Shown: positions 16,685 through 26,324 of the stretch, one piece after another
Layout of the letters: each line of letters starts with the position of its first letter
Numbering within the stretch: the first letter of the stretch is position 1
NCBI GenBank assembly: GCA_964384945.1
Contig: CAYLMK010000004.1
Coordinates: 310,001 to 374,000, forward strand
Origin: S015-6 sp964384945
GTDB taxonomy: Bacteria > Desulfobacterota > DSWW01
Length of the DNA stretch: 64,000 nt
Reading direction: 5' to 3'
Notes under the pieces: generated by a model
Seen by the model: only the letters and a program-made list of their open reading frames with translations
Told to the model about the DNA's origin: nothing
Database searches by the model: none
Program-made: the position numbers and the translations under genes

Positions 16685-18067
16685 TTAGATGCGGTGGGTC
16701 CGCTTCAAGATTTCACCCACGAGATAGAAGGATCCGCAGCCAAGGATACAATCCTGCTCACCGCATCTGCGATGCGCATCCTCCAGTGCCTCCGCCACGC
16801 TCCGGGTCACCCGGCAATCGGCTTCGGGAGCCACGTCCTTCAGGATGCCCCTGAGCCTCTCTGGCTCCTCGATTCGAGGAAAATCGAACCTCGTAAAGGT
16901 CCACCGCTTGACCACGGGCGCGAGAAGGGAAAGCATCTCCCTGGCGGCCTTGTCCTTCGAACAGGCGAACACGACATGAAGATCCCGGTAGCGGATCCCT
17001 TCCTGAACCGTCTTGAGCAGCACCTCCACCGAAACGGGGTTGTGGGCTCCATCCACGACGAACAGGGGCGCCTCGGAAAGCACCTCGATCCTTCCGGGCA
17101 GACGCGTTCGGCCCAAGGCTTCCCGTACGAGTTCAGGGGAAAGGGAAGCATCCGCCGCCCGCCGCAGGAAGACCTCGGCCGCGGCAACGGCTGCCGCCGC
17201 ATTCGTCCGCTGGTGCCGGCCGAGGACGGAAAGCCGAAGTCCCGTGTAATGCCCTTGGGCCGTTCGCACCGAGAAAGCGGCGTCGCCATTCTCCTCTGCC
17301 TCGATCTTGATGTCTTCGCCGACCCAGGCAAGCGGGGAGCCGGTCTCGAGGCATCTTTGCTCCAGGACGCGCCTCGCCTCGGGCGCCTGCGGATGGGCAA
17401 TGACCTGCCGGGAAGGCTTGATGATCCCCGCCTTTTCCGAAGCAATGCTCTCCAGCGTGTCACCCAGCTTCTCCATGTGGTCCATGCCGATTCTCGTCAC
17501 GATGCAGACGTCGGGCAAGAAGACGTTCGTCGAGTCCAGCCTGCCTCCGAGGCCCACCTCCAGAACCGCCGCCTGTACACCGCGGGAGCGGAAATGCAGA
17601 AAACCGACGGTGGTGATGATGTCAAAAAAGGTCGGGGGCATGGACGAATTCCTCAGCCGCACCAAAGAGGGGCGGAGGAAATTCATCCAACCCAGGAACT
17701 CCTCGGGTTTCAGGGGCTCGCCTGATACCTGGATGCGTTCTTCCTTGGCCACCAGATGAGGAGAGGTGAACAGGCCCGTGGTCAGGCCGTGGGCCCGCAG
17801 GATGGATTCCAGGAAAAGCGCGGTGGACCCCTTTCCCTTCGTTCCGGCGATGTGGACCCCCCTAAGGTCGAGATGAGGGTTTCCCACGCACGCAAGAAGC
17901 CCTTCGATTCGACGGAGATCGAACAGATCTTCGGGGTACTCCAGCCCCCGTTCCATCCGTTCGTAATCCGTGAAGGTATTCAGGTAGTCTTCTGCATCCT
18001 GGTAGGTTTCGAACCGCTCCTCCGAAGTGGAGCTTCCGATGGGCGAGGCATGCGTCGGCGTTGGCAT
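16685..18067 (-). CDS. folC: Folylpolyglutamate synthase/dihydrofolate synthase
   Basis: Cytosolic ATP-dependent ligase of the Mur ligase family. It adds glutamate to dihydropteroate and extends the glutamate tail of folates, keeping one-carbon cofactors inside the cell. The 460-residue protein has the P-loop GTKGKGST at 75-82, GLFTSPHLVAKEERIQ, the VLEVGLGGRLDSTN signature and ASEKAGIIKPSR, with the Mur-type C-terminal domain marked by VVDGAHNPVS. It stands back-to-back with folD, so two folate-metabolism genes share the 615-bp region between them; this fits the tetrahydrofolate demand of the Wood-Ljungdahl pathway. The first 25 residues are poorly conserved, so a later start is possible. 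Confidence 0.95.
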   Translation of the reverse strand: MPTPTHASPIGSSTSEERFETYQDAEDYLNTFTDYERMERGLEYPEDLFDLRRIEGLLACVGNPHLDLRGVHIAGTKGKGSTALFLESILRAHGLTTGLFTSPHLVAKEERIQVSGEPLKPEEFLGWMNFLRPSLVRLRNSSMPPTFFDIITTVGFLHFRSRGVQAAVLEVGLGGRLDSTNVFLPDVCIVTRIGMDHMEKLGDTLESIASEKAGIIKPSRQVIAHPQAPEARRVLEQRCLETGSPLAWVGEDIKIEAEENGDAAFSVRTAQGHYTGLRLSVLGRHQRTNAAAAVAAAEVFLRRAADASLSPELVREALGRTRLPGRIEVLSEAPLFVVDGAHNPVSVEVLLKTVQEGIRYRDLHVVFACSKDKAAREMLSLLAPVVKRWTFTRFDFPRIEEPERLRGILKDVAPEADCRVTRSVAEALEDAHRRCGEQDCILGCGSFYLVGEILKRTHRI

Positions 18068-18682
18068 TTCACAATCGATTCAGAGGGCCTGTCGCGTTCG
18101 ATCCTTGCGTCCGGGCAATCAGAGGAAGACATACACCTTCCGGCCATTCGATTCGTCGTTCCGGCGGGCAAGAGAATTCTTCGTCGCCCGTTACCCACCA
18201 TGAGTATCGGAGGAGCCTCCCAAAGTCAAGAGAGACAGGCGTGTTGTTGCCTGTCGGTCGTTTTCGCTTGCCTTTGGGTCGGCTGTGTGCTATTCTGAAT
18301 GAGCTTTCATTCATTTTTCTCGGGTTCCCAAGCGTGCTCTCTGGAGGCCTGCCGGTGCGGTCGCGCCCGGGATTCGGTGGTGGTCCGAACCGGGTGCTTC
18401 CGCTTTACTGCGGTTTTGACGGTTCGGGGCCTTCCTTCAGCGAGATGCGTCCCCATTTTCGGACATTGGCACCTCCGGTCTGATGCCCGGAACGGGCTCG
18501 AATACGGATTGCCGCCTTGCGGTCGGGACACGACAGGGTTTGGACGGGTGGAGGGTCTGGACCCAGGTTCCGGCCCCGGGCGGCCCGCCCCTCGAGGACC
18601 GGGATGAGAACGGCCCATGCGAATGGGAAAGGCGGGTTTCCCATTTGGCCTTAATCCTTTTGAACAGAGAGGAGCCCAGATC
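18068..18682. other. folC-folD divergent intergenic region with a long folD leader
   Basis: 615 bp without a credible gene. It contains a good plus-strand promoter candidate (18268-18296), a weaker minus-strand candidate for folC (AGTCAA at 18224-18229 and TGAGTA at 18201-18206 on the plus strand, 17-bp spacing), and then about 380 bp of GC-rich leader before folD. A hairpin AATGGGAAA/TTTCCCATT lies at 18622-18645 close to the folD ribosome binding site. I did not recognise any known riboswitch class. Confidence 0.5.
18268..18296 (+). promoter_or_regulatory. Candidate sigma70 promoter of folD
   Basis: TTGCCT (18268-18273), 17-base spacer, TATTCT (18291-18296). It would give a leader of roughly 380 nt before folD. 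Confidence 0.45.
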
Positions 18683-19570
18683 ATGCCTGCAAAACTGATC
18701 AGCGGAGCGGAAATCGCAAAACAGATCCGTGAAGAACTGAAGCAAGAGGTCGAGGATCTCAAGAAAAAGCACAACCTCGTGCCGGGACTGGTCACGATCC
18801 TCGTCGGCGAAAACCCCGCATCGGTGAGCTACGTCACGGCGAAGCAGAAGACGGCTCATGAACTGGGCTTCCACTCGATTCAGGACAGCCAGCCGGCGGA
18901 TCTGTCTGAGAAGGATCTCCTGGCGCTTGTTGAAAAATACAACCAGGACCCGAAGATTCACGGGATTCTCGTGCAGTTGCCTCTGCCCAAGCACGTCAAT
19001 GAGACGAAGGTGCTCTACGCCATCGATCCGGACAAGGACGTGGACGGGTTCCACCCGGTGAACGTGGGAAAGCTGATGATCGGAGAGGGCATCTTCCTGC
19101 CCTGCACGCCGGCCGGGATTCAGCAGTTGCTGATCCGGTCCGGAGTGGAGACATCGGGCGCTGAGGTCGTGGTGGTCGGAAGGAGCAATATCGTGGGCAA
19201 GCCCATCGCCAACATCATGATTCAAAAACAGAAGGGCGCCAATTCGACGGTTACCGTGTGCCACACGCGCACCAGGAACATGAAGGAACACACCCTGCGG
19301 GCCGACATCCTGATCGTTGCCGCGGGGGCTCCGAAGGCCGTGACCGCAGACATGGTCAAGGAAGGCGCCGTCGTGATCGACGTCGGGGTGAACCGGATCG
19401 GAAAGACCGAGTCCGGCAAGGCGATCCTCTGCGGGGACGTGGACTTCGACGCGGTCAAGGAAAAGGCCAGCCTGATTACGCCGGTCCCCGGCGGGGTCGG
19501 GCCCATGACCATCACCATGCTGATGATGAATACGGTAAAGGCGGCCAAGCTGGCCCGAGGCCTCTTGTAG
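18683..19570 (+). CDS. folD: Methylene-THF dehydrogenase/methenyl-THF cyclohydrolase
   Basis: Bifunctional cytosolic enzyme interconverting 10-formyl-THF, methenyl-THF and methylene-THF with NAD(P). It links Fhs to the methyl branch feeding AcsE. The 295-residue length is standard. Signature stretches are VSYVTAKQKTAHELG, DKDVDGFHPVNVGKL, the Rossmann segment VVVGRSNIVGKPIA and the C-terminal PVPGGVGPMTITMLMMNT. The catalytic lysine is in the YVTAKQK motif (about residue 56). The ATG at 18683 follows AGAGAGGAG. It is the first gene of the plus-strand Wood-Ljungdahl block; the CooC-like gene follows 87 bp later. Confidence 0.97.
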   Translation: MPAKLISGAEIAKQIREELKQEVEDLKKKHNLVPGLVTILVGENPASVSYVTAKQKTAHELGFHSIQDSQPADLSEKDLLALVEKYNQDPKIHGILVQLPLPKHVNETKVLYAIDPDKDVDGFHPVNVGKLMIGEGIFLPCTPAGIQQLLIRSGVETSGAEVVVVGRSNIVGKPIANIMIQKQKGANSTVTVCHTRTRNMKEHTLRADILIVAAGAPKAVTADMVKEGAVVIDVGVNRIGKTESGKAILCGDVDFDAVKEKASLITPVPGGVGPMTITMLMMNTVKAAKLARGLL

Positions 19571-19657
19571 GAAAAGGGGTCAGGGCCCCCGGGCCCCAGG
19601 AAATCGGGGGTTCGCGCAAGATCCTGCCGCAACATCCCCCGGAGGGAAGGAAACAGA

Positions 19658-20416
19658 TTGGGATTCAGGATAGCCGTTGGTGGAAAGGGCGGCGTCGGGA
19701 AAACGACCCTGGCGGCCCTCATCGTCCGGGGGTTGCTCAGGAAGGGCAGGACCCCTGTCCTGGTCGTGGACGCGGACCCGAACACAAACCTGCCCGAGGC
19801 CGTGGGCGTCCCCACGCAGGCGACGGTCGGCTCTATCCTCGCCGGGTTCATCGACGACAAGACGTCGATTCCCTCGGGGATGACCAAAGAGAGCTACCTC
19901 AAGGTGAAAATGCACGGCGCGGTGGCCGAGGGCAAGGGAATGGACCTGGTCGCCATGGGCAGGGGCGAGGGACCCGGCTGCTACTGCTACCCAAACCTGA
20001 TTCTCCGGGGATTTGTGGAGGAACTGTCCGGGAACTACCCCTACGTGGTCATCGACAACGAGGCCGGCATGGAACACCTGAGCCGGAGGACCTCGGAAAC
20101 GATCGACCACATGATCCTCGTGAGCGACCCATCGATCCGCGGCCTCCGGTCGGCCCGGAGGATTCATGACCTGATCAAGGAACTCCACCTGGACGTCGCC
20201 CGGGTATCCCTGGTCATTTCGCGCTCCCCGAACCCCCTTCCGGCGCCACTGGAGGAAGAAGCACGGGCCTGCGGGATCCCGCTGCTGGGAAGAGTTCCGG
20301 TAGACAGCATGATCGAAGAATACGATCTGGCCCAGAAGCCCCTCACGGAGCTTCCGGATACCAGCCCCGCGGTGGAGGCCTCGGAGCGGATCCTGGAGGG
20401 CTTGAATCTTTCGTGA
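19658..20416 (+). CDS. CooC/AcsF-type nickel-maturation ATPase (copy 1)
   Basis: A 252-residue MinD/ParA-like P-loop ATPase with the deviant Walker A loop GGKGGVGKTT at residues 8-17 and the Cys-x-Cys pair (Cys108-Tyr-Cys110, in GPGCYCYPN) that binds metal between subunits in CooC proteins. Family members insert Ni into CO dehydrogenase or acetyl-CoA synthase. Immediately downstream lies the acs operon, so AcsB or the unseen CODH is the expected client. It starts at TTG 19658, which has GGAGGGAAGG seven bases upstream; no ATG fits. A second, distinct copy lies at 27709. The two are clearly paralogous but differ around the CxC motif, so they may serve different sites. Confidence 0.9.
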   Translation: MGFRIAVGGKGGVGKTTLAALIVRGLLRKGRTPVLVVDADPNTNLPEAVGVPTQATVGSILAGFIDDKTSIPSGMTKESYLKVKMHGAVAEGKGMDLVAMGRGEGPGCYCYPNLILRGFVEELSGNYPYVVIDNEAGMEHLSRRTSETIDHMILVSDPSIRGLRSARRIHDLIKELHLDVARVSLVISRSPNPLPAPLEEEARACGIPLLGRVPVDSMIEEYDLAQKPLTELPDTSPAVEASERILEGLNLS

Positions 20417-20476
20417 ACAGGCCCTTCGGCAGGAATACGGCCGCGTTTGTCCGGAGCGGCGAAGCGGCCCAGAATA

Positions 20477-20505
20477 TTGACGGGACTCGGCATGTCGGAT
20501 AGAAT
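20477..20505 (+). promoter_or_regulatory. Candidate sigma70 promoter of the acs operon
   Basis: TTGACG (20477-20482), a 17-base spacer, then TAGAAT (20500-20505), giving an estimated start site near 20512 and a leader of about 130 nt before acsD. This is one of the best promoter matches in the window and suggests the acs genes can be transcribed separately from folD. Confidence 0.65.
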
Positions 20506-20640
20506 GCGAACCTTTCTCAACATCGCTCTATCTTCCTCCAATACAAGCGTACTCAGGCTGGATTCTGCCCCTTATGAACCCGGAAGAAGGACTGTTACCC
20601 GTTTCTTCCTGCTAAACCGCTCGAACAAGGAGGTGTCAGG

Positions 20641-21585
20641 ATGGCTGTAGAGATACCCAAAGTATCGTATACAGGAAAGATCAAGGCGATCCCGATCGGC
20701 AATCCCGCGAAGAAGATTCTTGTCGGAGGGGATGAGGCCTACCCGTTCTACGGGTTTGAAGGCGCCTTCCCCAACCCCCCCCGCATTGCCATGGATGTCC
20801 CGGACACGCCGCCCGAGGAATGCGCGGCCACGATTCGAGAGACCTTTTCGGACGTCTGGAACGACCCGGCTGCATGGGCCCGGAAGTGCGTTCGGGAATA
20901 CGGGGCGGACATGATCGACCTGGAACTGGTCAGCATCGACCCGAACGGGCTGAACCGGTCCCCGGAAGAGGCCGTGGCCGTGGTGAAGAAGGTTGCCGAG
21001 GCCATCGACGTGCCCCTGATCGTTTACGGGACCGCCAACGTGGAAAAGGACAGCGAGGTCCTCCGCCTCGTTTGCGAGGCCTGCGAGGGAAAACACCTCA
21101 TGGTGGGCCCTGTCCAGGAAGGGAACTACAAGAAGATCGGCGCGGCGGCGATCGCGTACAAGCACACCGTCATCGCCAACACGCCCATCGATATCAACCT
21201 TGCCAAGCAGCTCAATATCCTGCTCGGCAATCTCGGCGTGCCCGACCAGCAGATCCTGATCGATCCCACGACCGGCGCCCTCGGCTACGGCATCGAATAC
21301 ACCTATTCGGTCATGGAACGGATCCGCATGGCGGCCATGACACAGCAGGACGAGAAGCTCCAGCTCCCGATGATCTGCAATGTGGGCAAGGAGGTCTGGA
21401 AGACCAAGGAGGCCAAGCAGAGCCTCGAAGAGGCTCCCGAGCTGGGCGACCCGGTTCAGAGGGGCGTTCTCATGGAGGCGATCACGGCGCAGGACCTGCT
21501 GCTGGCGGGAGCCAACATCGTGATTCTCCGGCATCCGGAGAGCGTGAAGCTGGTCCGCAGCATGATTCAGGAGCTGATGGCCTGA
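20641..21585 (+). CDS. acsD: Corrinoid iron-sulfur protein, small subunit
   Basis: Small subunit (314 residues) of the corrinoid iron-sulfur protein that carries the methyl group between methyl-THF and acetyl-CoA synthase. The protein has the CdhD/AcsD TIM-barrel pattern: KAIPIGNPAKKILVGGDEAYPFY at the start, DMIDLELVSIDPNG, DVPLIVYGTANVEKDSEVL, HTVIANTPIDINLAKQLNILL and ILIDPTTGALGYGIEYTYSVMERIR. AAGGAGG lies before the ATG. First gene of the acsD-acsB-acsC-acsE run. The length matches stand-alone bacterial AcsD rather than the archaeal complex subunits. The call is firm. Confidence 0.97.
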   Translation: MAVEIPKVSYTGKIKAIPIGNPAKKILVGGDEAYPFYGFEGAFPNPPRIAMDVPDTPPEECAATIRETFSDVWNDPAAWARKCVREYGADMIDLELVSIDPNGLNRSPEEAVAVVKKVAEAIDVPLIVYGTANVEKDSEVLRLVCEACEGKHLMVGPVQEGNYKKIGAAAIAYKHTVIANTPIDINLAKQLNILLGNLGVPDQQILIDPTTGALGYGIEYTYSVMERIRMAAMTQQDEKLQLPMICNVGKEVWKTKEAKQSLEEAPELGDPVQRGVLMEAITAQDLLLAGANIVILRHPESVKLVRSMIQELMA

Positions 21586-21668
21586 CCCCTGGCTCGTGCG
21601 CGATCGTTTGGGTTGGTTTTCGGAAGAACAAACGGGATTATTCAGCTCATAGGTAAGGAGACAAAGAC

Positions 21669-23873
21669 ATGTCGAAGATCATCATCAGCGCAGCGATTCG
21701 AGGCGCCCACGCCATCGTCGACCGCGTGGAGAAGAAGTGGACCCAGGCCATGGACAAGTTCGGCGGGAGCCAGGAAGTGGCATTCCCGAACACCGGGTAT
21801 TACCTTCCGATCATTTACGGCATCACCGGTTTCCCGGTCAAGAAGCTCGAGGACATGAGGGTCGTTCTCGACAAGTGCCGGGAACTGCTCCCTCCGGTGC
21901 CTCAGGAGAAGGTCCATCTGCCCTATCTGGGGCCGGGCCTGGACGCGGGCATGGCCACCTTCTTCGCCGAGGAGTGCGAAGAGGCCATCCGCTACATCGA
22001 GCACCCGGACTTCTACCTGCCGACGGAAGAGCCGGACGAGAAACATCCCTGGCTCGGCGCGGCGGACGACATCATCATGCGGAAGAGGGGCGTGGAGTTC
22101 GTCGACGGGACCGCGCCGGGTTTCGCCGCCATCCTGGGCGCAGCCCCGACCAAGGAGATCGCATCCGACATCGCCCTGGAGCTCCAGCAGAAGAACCTTT
22201 ACGTATTCATGGCCTCCGGGCACAACGGAACCTGCTTTGCGGATCAGCTCAAGGAAGCGGGCGTCCAGATCGGCTGGAACACCCGGCTCGTTCCGTTCGG
22301 CCCGGACACGAGCGCCACGGTCTTTGCCATCGGATTCGCCACCCGCGCCGCCATGAGCTTCGGCGGCGTGCAGCCGGGCGATTTCCGAAAGATCCTCCTG
22401 TACAACAAGGACCGCGTCTTCGCCTTCGCCATGACCTTGGGCACCGTAACCGACGAATGGTACGCCAACGGCGCCGGGGCCATCAATTACGGGTTCCCGG
22501 TCATCGCCGACACGGACATCCCGCAGATCCTGCCCACCGGCATCTGCACGTACGAGCACGTGGTTTCCAACATCCCGCACGACCAGATCGTGAGCAAAGC
22601 GATCGAGGTCCGGGGCCTGAAGGTAACCGTGACCGAGGTGCCCGTGCCGGTGGCTTACGGCCCGGCCTTCGAGGGGGAGCGCGTCCGCGGGGAGGACATC
22701 TACGCGGAGATGGGCGGCGGCCGGACGCAGGCCGTCGAGCTCGTCCAGATGAAGGATATGAACGCGATCGAGGACGGAAAGATCACGGTCGTGGGCCCCG
22801 ACCTGAAGGACGTGAAGCCGCCCGCCAAGCTGCCCCTTGCCATCTATGTGGAGGTGGCCGGCAGGAAGATGCAGGAGGACTTCGAGCCGATCTTGGAGAG
22901 GCAGATCCACCACCTGATCAACTACGCCCAGGGAACGATGCACATCGGGCAGCGGGATATCGCCTGGGTCCGGGTCGCCAAGCAGGCCGTGGAGAAGGGA
23001 TTCAGCCTGAGCCACATCGGCTCCATCCTGCATGCCAAGTTCCACCAGGACTTCGGAAACATCCTCGACAAGGTGCAGGTGACCATCTACACGGAGCAGG
23101 CCAAGGTGGAAGAGATGACGGCCAAGGCCCGTGCGATGTACAAGGTACGCGATGAACGCGTCGAGGGCATGACCGACGAAGGGACCGAAACCTACTATTC
23201 CTGCACGCTCTGCCAGTCGTTCGCCCCCACCCATGTATGCATGATCAGCCCGGAGCGCACCGGCCTCTGCGGCGCCTATAACTGGCTCGACTGCAAGGCC
23301 TCGTTCGAGATCAATCCCACCGGCCCGAACCAGCCGGTCGAAAAGGGCGCCTGCATCGACGAGCGCCTCGGACGATTCGAGGGAATCGACAAGTTCGTCC
23401 AGACCGCCTCCCGTCAGAAGGTCCAGGGGTACAACCTGTACAGCATCATGGAAGAGCCCATGACCACCTGCGGGTGCTGCGAGTGCATCGCCGCCGTGCT
23501 CCCGATGTGCAACGGGATCATGACCGTGGATCGCGACTACAAGGGCGAGACCCCCTGCGGCATGAAGTTCACCACATTGGCCGGAACGATCGGAGGGGGC
23601 GTCAGCTCCCCCGGATTCGTGGGACACAGCAAGTACTACATCACCCAGCGGAAATTCATCAAGGGAGACGGCGGGCTGCTCCGGATGGTCTGGATGCCCA
23701 AGCGGCTGAAAGAAGAGATCATGGACCGGTTGCGGAAGGCCGCCGAGGAGCTCGGCGTCCCTGACTTCCCCGACAAGATTGCGGACGAGACCGTGGGCAT
23801 CACGGAAGAGGAAATCCTTCCGTGGCTCGAGGAAAAGGGGCACCCGGCGCTGACATTGCCTCCTCTCATGTAA
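21669..23873 (+). CDS. acsB: Acetyl-CoA synthase (CO-methylating), catalytic subunit
   Basis: Central enzyme of the Wood-Ljungdahl pathway. At its A-cluster (4Fe-4S bridged to two Ni) it joins CO, a corrinoid-bound methyl group and CoA to acetyl-CoA, or cleaves acetyl-CoA in reverse. The protein is 734 residues, the bacterial full-length form. The A-cluster cysteines are present: Cys512, Cys515, Cys524 and Cys534 (CTLC...VC...LC) for the cubane and proximal Ni, and the Cys601-Gly602-Cys603 motif for the distal Ni. AAGGAG precedes the ATG at 21669. It normally works with CO dehydrogenase (AcsA), whose gene is not in the window. The call is firm. Confidence 0.98.
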   Translation: MSKIIISAAIRGAHAIVDRVEKKWTQAMDKFGGSQEVAFPNTGYYLPIIYGITGFPVKKLEDMRVVLDKCRELLPPVPQEKVHLPYLGPGLDAGMATFFAEECEEAIRYIEHPDFYLPTEEPDEKHPWLGAADDIIMRKRGVEFVDGTAPGFAAILGAAPTKEIASDIALELQQKNLYVFMASGHNGTCFADQLKEAGVQIGWNTRLVPFGPDTSATVFAIGFATRAAMSFGGVQPGDFRKILLYNKDRVFAFAMTLGTVTDEWYANGAGAINYGFPVIADTDIPQILPTGICTYEHVVSNIPHDQIVSKAIEVRGLKVTVTEVPVPVAYGPAFEGERVRGEDIYAEMGGGRTQAVELVQMKDMNAIEDGKITVVGPDLKDVKPPAKLPLAIYVEVAGRKMQEDFEPILERQIHHLINYAQGTMHIGQRDIAWVRVAKQAVEKGFSLSHIGSILHAKFHQDFGNILDKVQVTIYTEQAKVEEMTAKARAMYKVRDERVEGMTDEGTETYYSCTLCQSFAPTHVCMISPERTGLCGAYNWLDCKASFEINPTGPNQPVEKGACIDERLGRFEGIDKFVQTASRQKVQGYNLYSIMEEPMTTCGCCECIAAVLPMCNGIMTVDRDYKGETPCGMKFTTLAGTIGGGVSSPGFVGHSKYYITQRKFIKGDGGLLRMVWMPKRLKEEIMDRLRKAAEELGVPDFPDKIADETVGITEEEILPWLEEKGHPALTLPPLM

Positions 23874-23949
23874 GGAAGCGCCGGCAGGAGGCAGGACGTC
23901 CCGCGCAAGAGACGGAACGAGTTCTATCGGTCGCAAAGGAGATGAAATC

Positions 23950-25290
23950 ATGGCGATGACAGGGATCCAAATTTTCAAACTCCTGCCCAAGACCAACTGC
24001 AAGGACTGCGGTTTTCCCACGTGCCTTGCCTTTGCCATGGCCCTGGCGTCAGGAAAAGCGGAGCTGGAGAAGTGCCCTCACGTCTCCGAGGAGGCCAAGG
24101 CGCAGCTCGCGGAATCATCGGCCCCACCCATCCGGACCGTCACGATCGGCACCGGCGACAGGGCCCTGAAGGTGGGCGGAGAACTGGTTCTGTACCGTCA
24201 CGAAAAGACCTTTTACAACCCGACCGGACTCGGCGTTCTCGTTTCGGACACCATGGGCGACGACGAGGTCAAAGGGAAGGTGGAACGTGCAGAAAAGGCG
24301 GAGTATGAGCGGGTCGGGCTGATGCTCCGGCCCAACCTGGTCGCCTGCAAGTGCGCCTCGGGCGATGCCGCGAAGTTCGAGTCCTTCGTCAAGAAGGTCA
24401 TGGGGATGACCTCGCAGAATCTGATGCTCATGTCAGACAACCTGGACGCGCTCAAGGCGGGCGCGACGGTGGCCAAGGACCGCAAGCCCCTGCTTTACGC
24501 CGCAACCAAGGACAATGCGGACGCAGCCGGCGCGCTGGCCAAGGAGACCGGATGTCCCCTGGCCGTCAAGGGCGCCAGCCTGGACGAGGTGGCCGAGCTG
24601 ACGGAGAAGCTCGCCAAGGCAGGCCTGAAGGACCTGGTCATCGACTCCGGCGCAAGGGACTCGAAGACCCTGCTCAAGGATCAGGTGGCCGTCCGCCGGC
24701 TTGCCCTGGAGAAGAAATTCGCAGCGCTCGGGTTCCCGACCATCACGTTCCCTTGCGAGATGACGGACGACCCCTTGAAGGAGGCCCTGTACGCCGCCCT
24801 GATGATCAACAAGTACGGCGCGATCGCCATCCTGAGCGATCTCAAGGGACAGACGCTCTTTCCCTTGCTTGTCAACCGGCTCAATATCTACACCGATCCG
24901 CAGCGCCCCATGGCGACCAAGGAAGGCATCTACGAGATCGGAAGCCCGAACGAAAACTCTCCGGTTTTGATTACCACCAACTTCTCTCTCACCTACTTCA
25001 TCGTCATGGGAGAGATCGAATCGAGCCGGGTTCCCTCCTATCTGCTGATCGTCGACACCGAGGGGCTGTCCGTCATGACGGCCTGGGCCGCGGGGAAATT
25101 TGCTGCCGATGGCATCGGAATCTTCGTCAAGAAGTGCGGAATCGGGGACAAGGTCAAGGAACGCAAGCTCATCATCCCGGGGCTGGCCGCCGGTATGAGC
25201 GGGGAACTGGAGGAGGAGCTGCCCGGATGGAACATCGTCATCGGGCCGCGCGAGGCCGCTCACATTCCCGCCTTCCTGAAGGGCCAGTAG
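23950..25290 (+). CDS. acsC: Corrinoid iron-sulfur protein, large subunit
   Basis: Large subunit (446 residues) of the corrinoid iron-sulfur protein. The N-terminal 4Fe-4S domain holds Cys17, Cys20, Cys25 and Cys42 (CKDCGFPTC ... CPHV), used for reductive activation of the cobalt. A TIM barrel follows, and the C-terminal segment (about 330-446, ITTNFSLTYFIVMGEIE ... VIGPREAAHIPAFLKGQ) is the corrinoid-binding domain. AAAGGAG precedes the ATG. It lies between acsB and acsE, the order expected in bacterial acs clusters, with 76 bp to acsB and 96 bp to acsE. Confidence 0.97.
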   Translation: MAMTGIQIFKLLPKTNCKDCGFPTCLAFAMALASGKAELEKCPHVSEEAKAQLAESSAPPIRTVTIGTGDRALKVGGELVLYRHEKTFYNPTGLGVLVSDTMGDDEVKGKVERAEKAEYERVGLMLRPNLVACKCASGDAAKFESFVKKVMGMTSQNLMLMSDNLDALKAGATVAKDRKPLLYAATKDNADAAGALAKETGCPLAVKGASLDEVAELTEKLAKAGLKDLVIDSGARDSKTLLKDQVAVRRLALEKKFAALGFPTITFPCEMTDDPLKEALYAALMINKYGAIAILSDLKGQTLFPLLVNRLNIYTDPQRPMATKEGIYEIGSPNENSPVLITTNFSLTYFIVMGEIESSRVPSYLLIVDTEGLSVMTAWAAGKFAADGIGIFVKKCGIGDKVKERKLIIPGLAAGMSGELEEELPGWNIVIGPREAAHIPAFLKGQ

Positions 25291-25386
25291 TCCGTTCCTG
25301 CTGCGAGACCGCCGGCGGCAAGGCCGACGGAGGAACCGACAGAGGACATATTCTTCGCTCTTAACGAGATATCGGGGGAACATGAA

Positions 25387-26286
25387 ATGGCGCAGTACAT
25401 CTACCTGACCGGCGAGAACCTGAACGTGATTTCCAAGACGCTCGGGCCTGCCATGAAGAGCCGCGACCCGGGGCCGATCCGCGAAATGGCGGAGCGGCAG
25501 ACCGCCGCCGGCGTGGATTTCATCGACCTGAACATCGGACCGGCCCGCAAGGGCGGGGCCGAGCTCATGGAATGGATCGTCAAGACCGTCCAGGAGGTCA
25601 CCGACCTGCCCCTTTTTCTCGACACCAGCAACGTGGAAGCGATCGAGGCCGGCCTGAAGGTCTACAAGCCCAAGAAGGGGAAGGCCATCATCAACTCGAT
25701 CATGGCCCGGCCGGAGCGCATGGCGGCCCTGATACCGCTGGCAGCCAAGTACGGCGCGGGGATGGTGGCCTTGCTCTGGGGCCCCGAGGGCATGCCGAGG
25801 GACACGGACGAGCGGGCCATGTTCCTTTCGGAACTGTTCATGGCGGCTACCGAGGCGGGTGTCGCTCCCGAGGACATCTTTGTGGACCCGATCATCACGC
25901 CGGTCAACGTTCAGCAGGACCAGCTGAAACACTGCATGGGTCTCTACCAGGCCCAAGAGGATCTCGCCCCCGGATGCCGTTCCACGAACGGTCTGTCGAA
26001 TGTCTCCAACGGGGCGCCGGAGCATCTCCGGCCGATCCTGAATCAGACCTTCCTGATGATGCTCATCCATTGCGGCGTCCAGGGCGCGATCGTCGATGCC
26101 TTCGACAAGCCCCTGCAGGACATCGCCAGAGGGAAGATGCCGGGGCTCGTGGATCTGGTGGGAAAGGTCATGAAGGGGGAGCCGGTCGACCTGTCCAGGC
26201 TCTCGAAAGAGGAGACGGACTACGTCAAGACGGCCAAGGTCCTGTTGGGACAAAGCCTGTATTCGGACTCCTGGCTGGAGATCTAG
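25387..26286 (+). CDS. acsE: Methyl-THF:corrinoid iron-sulfur protein methyltransferase
   Basis: Pterin-binding TIM-barrel enzyme that moves the methyl group from methyl-THF to the cobalt of AcsCD. The 299 residues include the family pattern GENLNVISKTLG at the N-terminus, AAGVDFIDLNIGPARKGG, LPLFLDTSNVEAIEAGL, AIINSIMARPERM, ILVDP-like DIFVDPIITPVNVQQ and the GLSNVSNGAPEHLRPILNQTFL signature. It is some 30-40 residues longer than classical acetogen AcsE, the excess being at the C-terminus. The start ATG overlaps another ATG in a different frame at 25382; the in-frame one at 25387 gives the conserved start. A hairpin follows 38 bp after the stop. Confidence 0.96.
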   Translation: MAQYIYLTGENLNVISKTLGPAMKSRDPGPIREMAERQTAAGVDFIDLNIGPARKGGAELMEWIVKTVQEVTDLPLFLDTSNVEAIEAGLKVYKPKKGKAIINSIMARPERMAALIPLAAKYGAGMVALLWGPEGMPRDTDERAMFLSELFMAATEAGVAPEDIFVDPIITPVNVQQDQLKHCMGLYQAQEDLAPGCRSTNGLSNVSNGAPEHLRPILNQTFLMMLIHCGVQGAIVDAFDKPLQDIARGKMPGLVDLVGKVMKGEPVDLSRLSKEETDYVKTAKVLLGQSLYSDSWLEI

Positions 26287-26324
26287 CGGCAGCCTTTTCG
26301 GGTTCCGCCCGCAAGATGTGAATC

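Noticed and set aside
18305..18607. Possible small gene or known riboswitch upstream of folD
   Set aside because: Open frames here are composition artefacts, and I could not place the conserved cores of the THF or cobalamin riboswitches.
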